A stretch of DNA of 64,000 bases from contig JAFQEM010000031.1 in the NCBI GenBank assembly GCA_017399035.1, positions 1-64,000 on the forward strand, in the 5' to 3' direction. This stretch comes from Clostridia bacterium (GTDB lineage: Bacteria; Bacillota; Clostridia; Christensenellales; Borkfalkiaceae). This document shows positions 48,201 to 56,467 of this stretch, piece after piece. The notes under the pieces are model-generated. The model saw only the letters and a program-made list of their open reading frames with translations, had not been told where the DNA came from and did not search any database. Positions within the stretch are counted from its first letter, which is position 1. Every line of letters starts with the position of its first letter. Made by a program: the position numbers and the translations under genes.

Positions 48201-50133
48201 ACGCATTGTCTAATTCAGTTTGTCCAAAAACTTCGCTTGAAAGCGTGGGATTTGGGAATATTATTTGTTGATTTGTGTAATAATTACTAAAAGTTACGGT
48301 GCTCACTAATGAGCCTGCGTTTATATGAAGGTTTAGCGCAAAGGTATGCGTTTTGTCAAAAATATCGGTTACGTTGTAAGTTAAAAGGTAATCACCGCTA
48401 TCAAACCCAGATATGTCAACTTCTTCACCCAAAGTATATTCGTCAAGATTTACAATGCCGAGAGTGTTGATAACGCTTACGCTCTTTATAATTCTCATAT
48501 CACAGTTTACAATATCAGGAACTATAAATTTTTCAGCCTTGTCAACCGTGTAATCTTCGGTATCTAAACGGAAAACTTCTTCCCTTTCAATAGAAAGTTT
48601 GTTATCAACGCAAATACAATCTATATAGATAATATTTTCGTATTTTTCTTGGTTATAAACGAATATTCCCTCTATTGACTTATCCTTAAAATTTGTGAGG
48701 GCAACGGGGTCAATGAAAAAGCCTATCTTATTAACTTTGCTATAATCTAATTCAATTTCTGAACTGATATATTCAACGCCGTCAATAACAAAACCTATTC
48801 TTACAGCGCCGTTTAAAAGTGAATATGCGTTTAGGCTAACGTAATTAGCATCATTAGCAAGGTTGACCTTGTTTTTAAACAAAACGCCTGCACTTTGGTT
48901 TGCCTTTAAGTTTACTTGCGCACTTTTATTTCCGTTAGAAACGAAAGCGGTGTTTGTGTTTTCAGTTATTCCGCCGTTATATTTACTCTTAAATTCAAAG
49001 TTGCTTGAAAGTTCAAAACCGATTAAAGAGCCGTCAGTCTGTTCGGGTTGATTGTCTATATCAGACTTATTAACAAAAGACAAATCGGTTATTTCAAAAC
49101 GCATATTTGCTAAAGAATTTAGTTCAAAACACCAACCGTCTATCTTTTGATTTTTCAATGCAGATATGTCTAAAATATATTGCGCTACTTGAGATTGTTC
49201 GTTTGCAGGTAACAAATCTATATTGCCAACGGCAACTTTTGCTCCGTCAACTTTTGCAAAAACCGCAATTTCTACGCTTGCAGATTTATTATTTTCAACG
49301 CTTATAGATAAGGCGTTAAATTGACTTTGACTTAACGAATAATATCCGTTGCGCCATTCAATAACGTCAGTTCTGCCATCATAGTAATAAGATAATGCGC
49401 CGTCAGTTTCAATTACGCCCTCTTTGACCGTAATTGCTTTTAATAGGTCGGCGTCATTTATATCAACTAATTTGCCGTTAGGTATAACTTTCAAAATAGT
49501 TTCTTTTTCGGTAACGTTATCAAACGCATCTTTTATTGAATATTTTGCAGTAAAAAGGTCGCCAACTTGAGCATTGATGCAATTATTTGCAACCTCTACG
49601 TTATTTAAATCTTTTTTAACAATAACTTCAGTTGAGAAAGAAGAAAAATCATCTACGCTAGGAACAGGTAAAACGACTTTGCCGTTATTTTCCCAAACGT
49701 AAATCATATCGCCAAGCGTTACGACAGGGCTAACCGTATCAACAGTGTTGATTTTGTAATCTGCGTATACTTTGTTGCCGTCAACGTCTTTAATTTCAAC
49801 TTTTACGCTATACTCGCCAACTTTATCTAAAAAATATTTATCTATACCGTCAGCATTTTCTTCAACTTGGTCGCCTATAGAAATTGCCACAACCTTTTTA
49901 GTAGCATAAGGCAATTTTTCAACGTTATCGTCCGTGATAACTATTGCAGACAAGTCAGATTGAAAATCAGTGTAAGTACCCACTTCCACGGTTTTTTCAG
50001 TTGGAACGCTTACGACTGTGGGTGGCACGCCAACAACCGCTGGTCCTTGTTTATTTGCACAAGCAGAACCAACGGAAAAAATAAGGATAATACTTAAAAG
50101 CATTAAAAACAAGTTGCGAGATTTTTTTGCCAT
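45211..50133 (-). CDS. Giant modular surface lipoprotein with four repeat units
   Basis: The 1640-residue protein has a lipobox GSAC (cysteine 25), then Ig-like domains (VTVDDNV and VKVEIKDVDGN style). Four similar beta-sandwich units start near residues 364, 705, 1021 and 1358, each with a pattern such as ADFELDEEGNYHG, GYVSDGWAKNGDYSYYF, and a closing FYFDDI or FYIDNI. Spacing is about 335 residues, so the protein is a tandem array, probably of carbohydrate-binding modules joined by Ig-like linkers. No catalytic motif is seen. It is the first gene of the glycan locus. The C-terminus ends DPIADDIEWL, like the tail of the adjacent 39-aa peptide. Confidence 0.75.
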   Translation of the reverse strand: MAKKSRNLFLMLLSIILIFSVGSACANKQGPAVVGVPPTVVSVPTEKTVEVGTYTDFQSDLSAIVITDDNVEKLPYATKKVVAISIGDQVEENADGIDKYFLDKVGEYSVKVEIKDVDGNKVYADYKINTVDTVSPVVTLGDMIYVWENNGKVVLPVPSVDDFSSFSTEVIVKKDLNNVEVANNCINAQVGDLFTAKYSIKDAFDNVTEKETILKVIPNGKLVDINDADLLKAITVKEGVIETDGALSYYYDGRTDVIEWRNGYYSLSQSQFNALSISVENNKSASVEIAVFAKVDGAKVAVGNIDLLPANEQSQVAQYILDISALKNQKIDGWCFELNSLANMRFEITDLSFVNKSDIDNQPEQTDGSLIGFELSSNFEFKSKYNGGITENTNTAFVSNGNKSAQVNLKANQSAGVLFKNKVNLANDANYVSLNAYSLLNGAVRIGFVIDGVEYISSEIELDYSKVNKIGFFIDPVALTNFKDKSIEGIFVYNQEKYENIIYIDCICVDNKLSIEREEVFRLDTEDYTVDKAEKFIVPDIVNCDMRIIKSVSVINTLGIVNLDEYTLGEEVDISGFDSGDYLLTYNVTDIFDKTHTFALNLHINAGSLVSTVTFSNYYTNQQIIFPNPTLSSEVFGQTELDNASIKKYYRIEGQSEWILIDESVVFEQPTYIDVKYVVTVGEYKVSTLKNMYIHSDGVVMDYEKHIKGSYLGFRGHMYNSGSNKPKISTRWSKDGKYSLYVQHFTGWDDYNGVWETRYTLSEYVDTVVFYAYSDWDLKPAKMYFDDYSGVSVSGDVEIMPGEHKYVVRLSKPIKCFDRWWINVDKMHGFYIDNIYMYNSANYEYPEIDGKYYSVSDGGITFEKPKVTNVNTKVFSAQEIANVKYYIDVTNLSTTIKKTYAIDGDSVQLALAKGEYSVKFRVVIGQTEYFDIQQITVGDLTYSFFKPLTSIYANTEYKFKAPEVNGQASVEAFIKSENGNWTAVEIVENYAVINLSESGKYQIKFTVDNDLVQNERIYDFTVRANNLIADFELDEEGNYHGTYGRNSGTYGYVSDGWAKNGDYSYYFNTGNHAMYEWVPGKSIELGASYNALAVNAKVVRNPVYGCTNLGQKINGLEITVKAKIDGVEKSFTSKQVIMPNGEGRYIFVFDYNFDNISYFSFWVHYIWASSFYFDDITAERVDLPELDAGSYIKVGQSLTIDGATSSVDGVKTQVSYGVEQSDKYTAVQENNGKFNITFNQNGDYVIITKVIVDGNVFITRTTKIAVRNFAVEFIEPIGTVNLNQKYTWQVYDQAENGTTVEVYLKKKSQEEWTKINLNADGKTFDFELVDFDEYQLKYQAKNGNNTETEVYTLQARKNNVLMDFELDENGNHYGAGKGDLTKLSGSCFITDEWAKDGKYSYFFGFKGISSIAFTYYDPAKFNKENGWIKDGYKDLGTSYNAITLSINAKRILYGHELAYDADGNPIYDANGYQDYVRGNGMKMRVELREADGSSRTIFSNAIIIPVGEGTYTFVFEESFKDVYSIGFGLHYWMTTDFYVDGLTLEKVEYPELPSMADIGDKITVSAVEFNENTTTSIKYRMNGGTYINLGLIKGSYDVEVLEYGVMEIVLEVKIDGNLVALKTFTVTVMNDPIADDIEWL

Positions 50134-50326
50134 ACTTTTCTCCCTTAAATTAGTTTTTCATTTTAGTATAAGGTTTTTTATTCTAAATAAACATAGTTTA
50201 TTTCAAATCTATCAACACTATTTTCCGTTATGCAAGTAACGGAAAAGGGTGCACCCTTAAAATTTTTAATTTTCTTAAACGTTATAAATTAAAAAAACTG
50301 CCATATAATAAATTTTATCATATAAA
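50134..50326. promoter_or_regulatory. Divergent control region of the glycan locus
   Basis: The gap between the 1640-aa gene and the first AraC gene contains a perfect 19-base palindrome AAATAAACATAGTTTATTT (50185-50203), some 55 bases upstream of the giant gene. Next is a stem of TTTTCCGTTA and TAACGGAAAA (50221-50246) and a palindrome AAGGGTGCACCCTT (50245-50258). No clear -10/-35 pair stands out for the minus-strand gene. The nested structures probably serve as regulatory or termination signals. Confidence 0.6.
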
Positions 50327-50341
50327 ATGTTGTGTAGTCCA

Positions 50342-50371
50342 TTGCATTTTGCGTGCATTTTATGTTATAAT
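50342..50371 (+). promoter_or_regulatory. Promoter of the first AraC gene
   Basis: TTGCAT (50342-50347) and TATAAT (50366-50371) are 18 bases apart. Transcription would begin near 50378, almost at the ATG at 50381, so the transcript would have little or no leader. Confidence 0.6.
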
Positions 50372-50380
50372 GTTGTCATT

Positions 50381-51163
50381 ATGGAAAATAAAATTCGCGT
50401 TAATAAACATCTAGCACTAAAAACTTTATTATATGAACAAAAAGATTTTGGTTTAACACCTATATTTTTCGGTTTCGAACAATGCGTAAGTAATCAAAAA
50501 TGGGGACCATACTCAAGAGACTATTATTTAATTCACTTTTGCATTAAAGGGCAAGGCTCGCTAAACGATAAATTCGGTACACATCAAATAAAAGAAGGTC
50601 AGTTTTTTATCTTGCGTCCAAACGAAGTTGCTACCTATACAGCCGACCCTATAAATCCTTGGAAATACGCTTGGATTGCATTCAACGGGCAAGAGGCGTC
50701 TGCATTCAATTCACTAAACTCGGTATGTAATTCTCCTAAAGGACTTGGCGAAACACTTTTAGATTACGCGCAAAGAGAAGTTTATTCTTCTTATGCATAC
50801 AAGGCTTTGCTTTATAACTTGATGTATCAACTTAATATTCAACCGCAAATAGAAGAAAACACTGCGCTAAAAATTAAACGCTACGTAGATTTAAACTATA
50901 TGCAACAACTAAGCGTGAACACTATTTCCGATTATTTTGGTTTTGATAGAAGTTACCTTTATCGCATTTTCAAAAATTACACTGGCAAAAGCGTTAAAGA
51001 TTATTTAACGATGGTAAGATTAAATAAAGCAAAGGCTTTTTTACAAAACGGTTACAGCGTTTCAGATACTGCATTTATGGTGGGCTACACAGACCCGTTT
51101 AATTTTTCCAAAGCGTTTAAAAAATTTTTTAGAAAAGCACCTATATCTGAAAAGAAACGTTAA
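50381..51163 (+). CDS. AraC-family regulator, probable regulator of the glycan locus
   Basis: I start at the ATG at 50381; the ATG 18 codons earlier lies upstream of the predicted promoter. The 260-residue protein has an N-terminal cupin sensor (about 20-110, with PYSRDYYLIHFCIKGQG and GQFFILRPNEVATY) and a C-terminal two-HTH AraC domain (about 165-260, with LSVNTISDYFGFDRSYLYRIFKN and VSDTAFMVGYTDPFNFSKAFKKFF). No Shine-Dalgarno lies before the ATG, which fits a leaderless transcript. It is divergent from the locus. Confidence 0.88.
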   Translation: MENKIRVNKHLALKTLLYEQKDFGLTPIFFGFEQCVSNQKWGPYSRDYYLIHFCIKGQGSLNDKFGTHQIKEGQFFILRPNEVATYTADPINPWKYAWIAFNGQEASAFNSLNSVCNSPKGLGETLLDYAQREVYSSYAYKALLYNLMYQLNIQPQIEENTALKIKRYVDLNYMQQLSVNTISDYFGFDRSYLYRIFKNYTGKSVKDYLTMVRLNKAKAFLQNGYSVSDTAFMVGYTDPFNFSKAFKKFFRKAPISEKKR

Positions 51164-51567
51164 ATAAACTGAAAATACGCCTTTTTACATCATATATTTA
51201 GCCATTATAATAATTTTATCACAGCAAATAGTAAATGTAAATATGGATTTATCCTTAAAACTATCAAAAAAACACTATCTTTTAGTCCTTAAAAGCATTT
51301 TATTCTTAACATTTTTGCAACAATTTAATTTTAAAAAAATACACAACTTGATTTTGATTTAACTTTATTTCTTACAAAATTTGTGAAATAAGGCTTAAAA
51401 ATTGCCCTTTTTATTTGTTTTTTTGTTAAAGTATTAAAAATATAATTTTTACACTATCAAAAAAGCACAATAAAATATAATAAAAACACACAGTTTGCAT
51501 AATACGTTTACATAGTTTTTGATTTCGTGTTAAAATTATGGAAAATCACTATATAGAGGTAATAAAT
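51164..51567. other. AT-rich intergenic region with direct repeats
   Basis: This gap of 404 bases is non-coding. It contains two near-identical 16-base direct repeats, ACTATCAAAAAAACAC at 51260-51275 and ACTATCAAAAAAGCAC at 51453-51468, 193 bases apart. Such paired direct repeats suit an AraC-type activator. The second is 38 bases upstream of the -35 of the next gene. Confidence 0.55.
51507..51536 (+). promoter_or_regulatory. Promoter of the second AraC gene
   Basis: TTTACA (51507-51512) and TAAAAT (51531-51536) are 18 bases apart, 31 bases before the chosen start. Confidence 0.55.
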
Positions 51568-52416
51568 ATGGCGTATAAACACATCTCTAATCAAGCAGCG
51601 TTCAACACGCGTGAAATAAATATTTCTACGAATATAGTTTCTTGCTATATGACGCATACTAACCCGTTTTATCGTAATATGAGAGCGTCTTATACTGAAC
51701 CTCTTACCCCTCAAAACGATTTTATAGGTTATATTCACACCCTCGACGGTGAAGGGACTATACACCTAACAGACGGCGATTATACCTTTCATAAAAACGA
51801 CGCTATGTTTTTTCACCACCACACTAATAAAGGCTTTACTAACGACAATACCAACTGGAATTTTTTTGTAATATATTTCAAACTTAACAATCTTTCTGTT
51901 CCCCTAAACGTTATGTGGAACTTTCCACCTTTTGCTAATGAAACTGGAACAATAAAAGAAATACATTATCTCGTAAACGCAAACAGTTATCTCAACATTT
52001 GCAAGGCGAACACTCTGTTGCAAAAACTTATAATAGAAGTTTTGTCTTATACGGGCGGTGTAAACACAAACAATAAATCACCTTATTACGAGTGTATGGA
52101 AAACCTTGAACGGTATATTCATCAAAATATACATCTTAATTTACAAATTAAAGACCTTGCAGACCGTTGTTCTTTTTCTATAAATCACTTCCGCAATATT
52201 TTTATGCAACATTTTAAAACTTCACCAAAAAATTATATTATAAAAGAAAAATTAAAAAGGGCGGCGTTTCTTTTAGACGACACCACCCTATCTATTGCAA
52301 CAATTTCTGACGAGTTATCTTTTTCTTCACCTGCGTATTTTACAAGTTGCTTTAAAAAATATTATAAAGTAACCCCGCTAAGTTTTAGAACTAAATCATC
52401 AAATATTACCCACTAA
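51568..52416 (+). CDS. AraC-family transcriptional regulator
   Basis: The start at 51568 has GAGGT seven bases upstream; the frame opens ten codons earlier with no ribosome site and next to the -10 box. The 282-residue protein has a cupin-like N-terminal part (GDYTFHKNDAMFFHHHTNKG, about 65-84) and a C-terminal AraC domain with LQIKDLADRCSFSINHFRNIFMQHF and LSIATISDELSFSSPAYFTSCFKKYY, ending TPLSFRTK. A terminator follows. Two AraC genes at one end of the locus suggest two-signal control, which is inferred. Confidence 0.88.
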   Translation: MAYKHISNQAAFNTREINISTNIVSCYMTHTNPFYRNMRASYTEPLTPQNDFIGYIHTLDGEGTIHLTDGDYTFHKNDAMFFHHHTNKGFTNDNTNWNFFVIYFKLNNLSVPLNVMWNFPPFANETGTIKEIHYLVNANSYLNICKANTLLQKLIIEVLSYTGGVNTNNKSPYYECMENLERYIHQNIHLNLQIKDLADRCSFSINHFRNIFMQHFKTSPKNYIIKEKLKRAAFLLDDTTLSIATISDELSFSSPAYFTSCFKKYYKVTPLSFRTKSSNITH

Positions 52417-52431
52417 ATTAAATAAAAAGTT

Positions 52432-52465
52432 AAAACGGTTGGCAATTTTATAGCCAACCGTTTTT
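52432..52465. terminator. Intrinsic terminator
   Basis: AAAACGGTTGGC (52432-52443) pairs with GCCAACCGTTTT (52453-52464), with a T-run after the plus-strand side. It ends the AraC gene and also the FliB-like gene on the minus strand. Confidence 0.85.
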
Positions 52466-52508
52466 CTAAACACAAATAATTATTTATTTTAACACCTAAC
52501 TCATTTTG

Positions 52509-53447
52509 TTACAATTTAATAAATTTATAAGAAAATGAAAATAGTTTATCAAGATTTTTTTTCGAATATTCTACTTCAGCAGAATAAGCCCTTACAACGT
52601 CTGCTAGTAAACTAAAATCATCTTGCCCACAACTTTCTTCTTGATATATATTTTTAATTATCCACCACGCAAAAATGCAACCTATGGTTCTTGCCCTAAC
52701 CCACATTGTATCTTCTGCGCTAGATAAATGCCGATATATTTCATTAACTAAAAACTGTTCACAAAACAACTCAATTTTATCGTCAATATTTTCATTAAAA
52801 GGCTTATTTTTGATATTCTTTAATCGTTTAGTCCAACTTTTATCTAATCTTTCAAACGATAAAAACGTTTTTACTATTTTAGAAAAATCACTTTCGCAAA
52901 CTTCCGCCTTGCAAAGCGTCAATAAGTTTTTTATTCTTTCCGCTATACGCACCCTTCTATCTTGCAAAATTTTTAAAGCATTATTTCTAAACTCTAAAAT
53001 ATTTTTTTGATTAAACGAAAGACTTTCATTTTTTTGGTCATCACTTAATAATATAGGTTCAATTTTATTTTTGTAAGATAAAATTACACTAGTTGCCTCT
53101 TCACAGCAAAAACCCAAACCCATTTCGGTTCGGTCATCAAAAAAACTTCTAAATCTTGGGTGGTCGCGACATACTTGACATAAACGTTCTTCCCCCAAAG
53201 TTTTTATAATTTCACATAAGCCATCTTGATTGAGAAATGCACAACGCCCCAACCTATCACGCTTGAATTTAGATTTTTTAAAATTTATTCCGCTTTTAAG
53301 TGTACTAGCAAAATCCGTGTTGTCTGTTTTATAACATTGTAAACTTTGCTCGTCAATATTTACTTCCCAACCTGCACAACACGTATGTTTACATTTATCC
53401 GCTATACATTTAAATTCAGAATAATAACTTAAAACGTATTCTTTCAC
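52509..53447 (-). CDS. FliB-family cysteine-rich protein (lysine-N-methylase-like)
   Basis: The 312-residue protein starts at a GTG with AAAGGA 11 bases before it. It resembles FliB, the flagellin lysine-N-methylase. It has an N-terminal FKCIADKCKHTCCAGW with cysteines at 14, 19, 23 and 24, then RCAFLNQDGLCEI and LCQVCRDHPR, a cysteine set suited to an Fe-S cluster. No flagellar gene lies nearby and the substrate need not be flagellin. The neighbours are unrelated, and the gene is followed by the terminator at 52432-52465. Confidence 0.8.
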   Translation of the reverse strand: MKEYVLSYYSEFKCIADKCKHTCCAGWEVNIDEQSLQCYKTDNTDFASTLKSGINFKKSKFKRDRLGRCAFLNQDGLCEIIKTLGEERLCQVCRDHPRFRSFFDDRTEMGLGFCCEEATSVILSYKNKIEPILLSDDQKNESLSFNQKNILEFRNNALKILQDRRVRIAERIKNLLTLCKAEVCESDFSKIVKTFLSFERLDKSWTKRLKNIKNKPFNENIDDKIELFCEQFLVNEIYRHLSSAEDTMWVRARTIGCIFAWWIIKNIYQEESCGQDDFSLLADVVRAYSAEVEYSKKNLDKLFSFSYKFIKL

Positions 53448-53507
53448 AAACTAAATTTTCCTTTCTACCTGACAATTTTGCAATTTTTAATATATTATAT
53501 CAAATTA

Positions 53508-55817
53508 TTACCAGCCAAGCAACCCTAACAACAAGTTAAACATCAAAGATTTTAGTCCCTTGTCTAAAATCAACATACTAAATACAAGCCCTATAAAACC
53601 TATAACTATACCGAATACGCCTATCAACAACAATTCGTAAAACTTAATCTTTTTGACACAACTTTTCGACGCCCCTGCAAGATTGTATAATTCAAATTCT
53701 TCCTTTCTAGAACGGTAACTTTCCATTAAATTATCTGCAATGCCTATTAGAGCAAACAATACGATAAAGGGCGCAATAAATTTTCCACTACGGATATAAA
53801 TCTCTGCAGGTCTAATTCTATCATTAAAAAATTCTTTCATAGGAAATACCGTTGCAAGTTCCAAAGCCACTGCCGTTGTAATTTTTTCTCTAACCACACC
53901 GTCTGAACTGCCAGCAGAACGCTCAACCGTTAAAAAATTATAAGGTATGCCGTAATTTTCACAATCAAAAACAACTATATTTATAGGCGTAGGCATAATT
54001 TCCGCAACCACCATCTCTATAGTTTTATCCTCGTAACGACAAACTAAACTGTCCCCTTCTTTTAAGTTAAACACTACTGAAAAACCAACTGGAATTGCCA
54101 CTTGATTTCCTTTTGGTAAGTTAGAAAGTCTTAAAACGTCGGCAACGGCATCAATATCTGAAATAGATAGCGCGTGTACACTTTCACCGTTTTCGTGCTC
54201 AAGAACACCCATAAAAATCGAATAAACGTTGTCTACACCCTCAACAGAGGCTACCTTGTTAGCGCATTGCTCGGTTGCGTTTGAAACGGTGTAATGCCCG
54301 GTCAAATATTTAACGTTTGCGTCCACTATTGAAGTTGCGCTAACTACAGCCAGCACCACCGTTAAAACGATTGTAATAAGCAAAGCCCAAAGTCTGCAAG
54401 TATTTTTTAAAATGCTAACTTGGCTTAAATTTTTAACGGCGTATCTTAAAGATACGTTAATTTTCTTTCCCTGTTTTGCTTTATTATGTAGAACCTTATC
54501 TACTTTAACCATACACTTACTAAACAAAGTGGGTATTGCGCCAAACATAAATAAGCATAAAGAGATAAGCCCGAGTATTGAACAAGTTAAACGCCAACTT
54601 ACGGAAAGAGCGAACGTGCAAACAAAAAATATTATAAACGCCACGCCTACATAAGGTGTAAAATTAAATTTTATTTGTTTTATAGAAAATCTATCTGCCA
54701 CGATAAAAAGCGTTGCCGTTGCAAGAGCAACTAATAGTAAAATCAAACCGCCTTTTATAGTTGCACCTAGGCTAAAAGCATTGCTTATAAAATTAAATCC
54801 CACCAAATTTATAACCGCGTCCATTAACGCAAAGATACAAGGTATAGAAAGCGCAAAACCTAACAACCAATAAAGGAATATTTCTGCGTATTGCATAAAA
54901 TTTAATCGCCAAGGTTTAGCCCCTACTATTTTGAACACAAAGTTTTCACAACTACGCTCGGCAGATAAAACGTAAAAACAACAAAAAATTACGGCAGAAC
55001 ATAGCGCGCACGTTAAAATTATCAAAACGTCTATAACGACTTCTAAAGATTCTAGACTTGTAGACGTTTTAATAATGCCTGCAACCTTATTAAAATTTCT
55101 TTGGCTAAACTTTGAATTCTCTTTTAAAGTTTTTATAACTTCATCAACTTTGTCGTCATCTAAAACGTCAACGTAAATAACACTGCACGGCTTAAACGAA
55201 TCGCCAAGCGCAGATACCAAAAGCGAATCGTTTGCCAAAAGTTGCATAACACCGCTAATATTGACCATAACGTCGTAAGTTGCGACAAGCGGTTGCTCTG
55301 AAATTGCTTGAACGGTATAACTTTTTTCATACCCAAACGCATTTACCACAAACAAATCGCCAACGGACAAGTCCTTTTCGGTTGCAAATTTACGGGTAAC
55401 GATTGCGCTTTCGTTAAGCGTTGCTAAAGTTATAATTCCATATTCAGAAAACTGCAACTTGAACACGTTGCCAATTTCTGCAAAATCGGTTGCAACACCT
55501 AAAACTAAATTTTTATCTTTGCCCCAAAAGAGCGGAAGTTCATAAACACCCGAAACCAAAACTTCTTGGTCAACAATTTTTTTCACGTCTTCAGTAAAGG
55601 CAAATCTAGACGGAGAGTGCGCGCTAATACCTATGGTAAAATCTGCATTACCATATTTAACAGTTTGCTCATTAGAAACTTCATAATCAAGACATTCGCC
55701 AAGCGTTAAAGACGACACGCATACGGTAATTGCCAACAAAAAAGTAAACAGCAATATAAGCGGTTGCAACGGGCGTTTTTTTATGCTAACAAAAAGATGT
55801 TTTAAAAACAATTTCAT
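53508..55817 (-). CDS. ABC transporter permease, FtsX/MacB-like
   Basis: The 769-residue protein has an N-terminal membrane helix (about 15-37), a large extracytoplasmic region up to about residue 255, a group of helices to about 410, a second helix near 475, a further extracellular domain, and three closing helices after about residue 680. This is the double FtsX arrangement of BceB/MacB-type permeases. The final part LYNLAGASKSCVKKIKFYE is a typical FtsX cytoplasmic segment. It overlaps the ATPase gene by four bases and together they form an exporter or peptide-sensing pump. Confidence 0.85.
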   Translation of the reverse strand: MKLFLKHLFVSIKKRPLQPLILLFTFLLAITVCVSSLTLGECLDYEVSNEQTVKYGNADFTIGISAHSPSRFAFTEDVKKIVDQEVLVSGVYELPLFWGKDKNLVLGVATDFAEIGNVFKLQFSEYGIITLATLNESAIVTRKFATEKDLSVGDLFVVNAFGYEKSYTVQAISEQPLVATYDVMVNISGVMQLLANDSLLVSALGDSFKPCSVIYVDVLDDDKVDEVIKTLKENSKFSQRNFNKVAGIIKTSTSLESLEVVIDVLIILTCALCSAVIFCCFYVLSAERSCENFVFKIVGAKPWRLNFMQYAEIFLYWLLGFALSIPCIFALMDAVINLVGFNFISNAFSLGATIKGGLILLLVALATATLFIVADRFSIKQIKFNFTPYVGVAFIIFFVCTFALSVSWRLTCSILGLISLCLFMFGAIPTLFSKCMVKVDKVLHNKAKQGKKINVSLRYAVKNLSQVSILKNTCRLWALLITIVLTVVLAVVSATSIVDANVKYLTGHYTVSNATEQCANKVASVEGVDNVYSIFMGVLEHENGESVHALSISDIDAVADVLRLSNLPKGNQVAIPVGFSVVFNLKEGDSLVCRYEDKTIEMVVAEIMPTPINIVVFDCENYGIPYNFLTVERSAGSSDGVVREKITTAVALELATVFPMKEFFNDRIRPAEIYIRSGKFIAPFIVLFALIGIADNLMESYRSRKEEFELYNLAGASKSCVKKIKFYELLLIGVFGIVIGFIGLVFSMLILDKGLKSLMFNLLLGLLGW

Positions 55818-56467
55818 TGCTGAATTTGCCCGTCCTTTAACACTATAATTCTACTGCCAACTTTTGAGACGTTTTGGCTGTGCGTAACCTGAATTATGGT
55901 CGTCTTTAATTCTCTATTTATCCTTGATAAAACGCCCATAACCTTTTGTTCCATAACGCTATCTAACGCGCCCGTAGGCTCGTCTAAAATGACTAATTTG
56001 GGCTTATAGGCAAGCGCGCGCACAATAGCAACGCGTTGGCATTGACCACCCGAAAGTTGGTCGGGATATTTATCTAAAAGTTCAGTTAAGTTTAGTTCTT
56101 TAGTTAACTCGTCAATATATTTTTGCGTTTGCTCGTTATACTTTTTACCTAGCGTTACGGGCAACAAAATATTATCTTTAGCAGTGAGGGTAGAAATCAA
56201 CTTAAAAGATTGAAAAACAAACCCAACTCTAGAACATCTCATCTCTGCCATTTGATTTTGAGAGAATTTAGATATGTCTTGACCGTTCCAAAAAACCTTT
56301 CCGCAATCGGGCTGTAAAAACCCGCCTAAAATGCTAATAAGCGTACTTTTACCACTACCGCTTTCGCCCATTATAGAAAGGAATTCTCCCTCTTCAACCG
56401 TCAAATCGATAGATTTAAGCACCTTTTCATTATTATAACTTTTTTCTATTTGAACTGCTTTTATCAT
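55814..56467 (-). CDS. ABC transporter ATP-binding protein, LolD/MacB-like
   Basis: The 217-residue protein carries Walker A GESGSGKST (34-42), the Q-loop near Q87, signature LSGGQCQRVA (139-148) and Walker B LVILDEPTGALD (159-170). It matches the LolD/MacB/BceA group that drives FtsX-type permeases. Start and stop overlap its neighbours by four bases, so the three genes are one operon with the lipoprotein gene. Substrate unknown. Confidence 0.93.
   Translation of the reverse strand: MIKAVQIEKSYNNEKVLKSIDLTVEEGEFLSIMGESGSGKSTLISILGGFLQPDCGKVFWNGQDISKFSQNQMAEMRCSRVGFVFQSFKLISTLTAKDNILLPVTLGKKYNEQTQKYIDELTKELNLTELLDKYPDQLSGGQCQRVAIVRALAYKPKLVILDEPTGALDSVMEQKVMGVLSRINRELKTTIIQVTHSQNVSKVGSRIIVLKDGQIQQ

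Noticed and set aside
52432..52465. Terminator after the second AraC as another copy of the hairpin repeat family
   Set aside because: It shares only AAAACGGTTGG with copy C; the rest is a simple short terminator stem.
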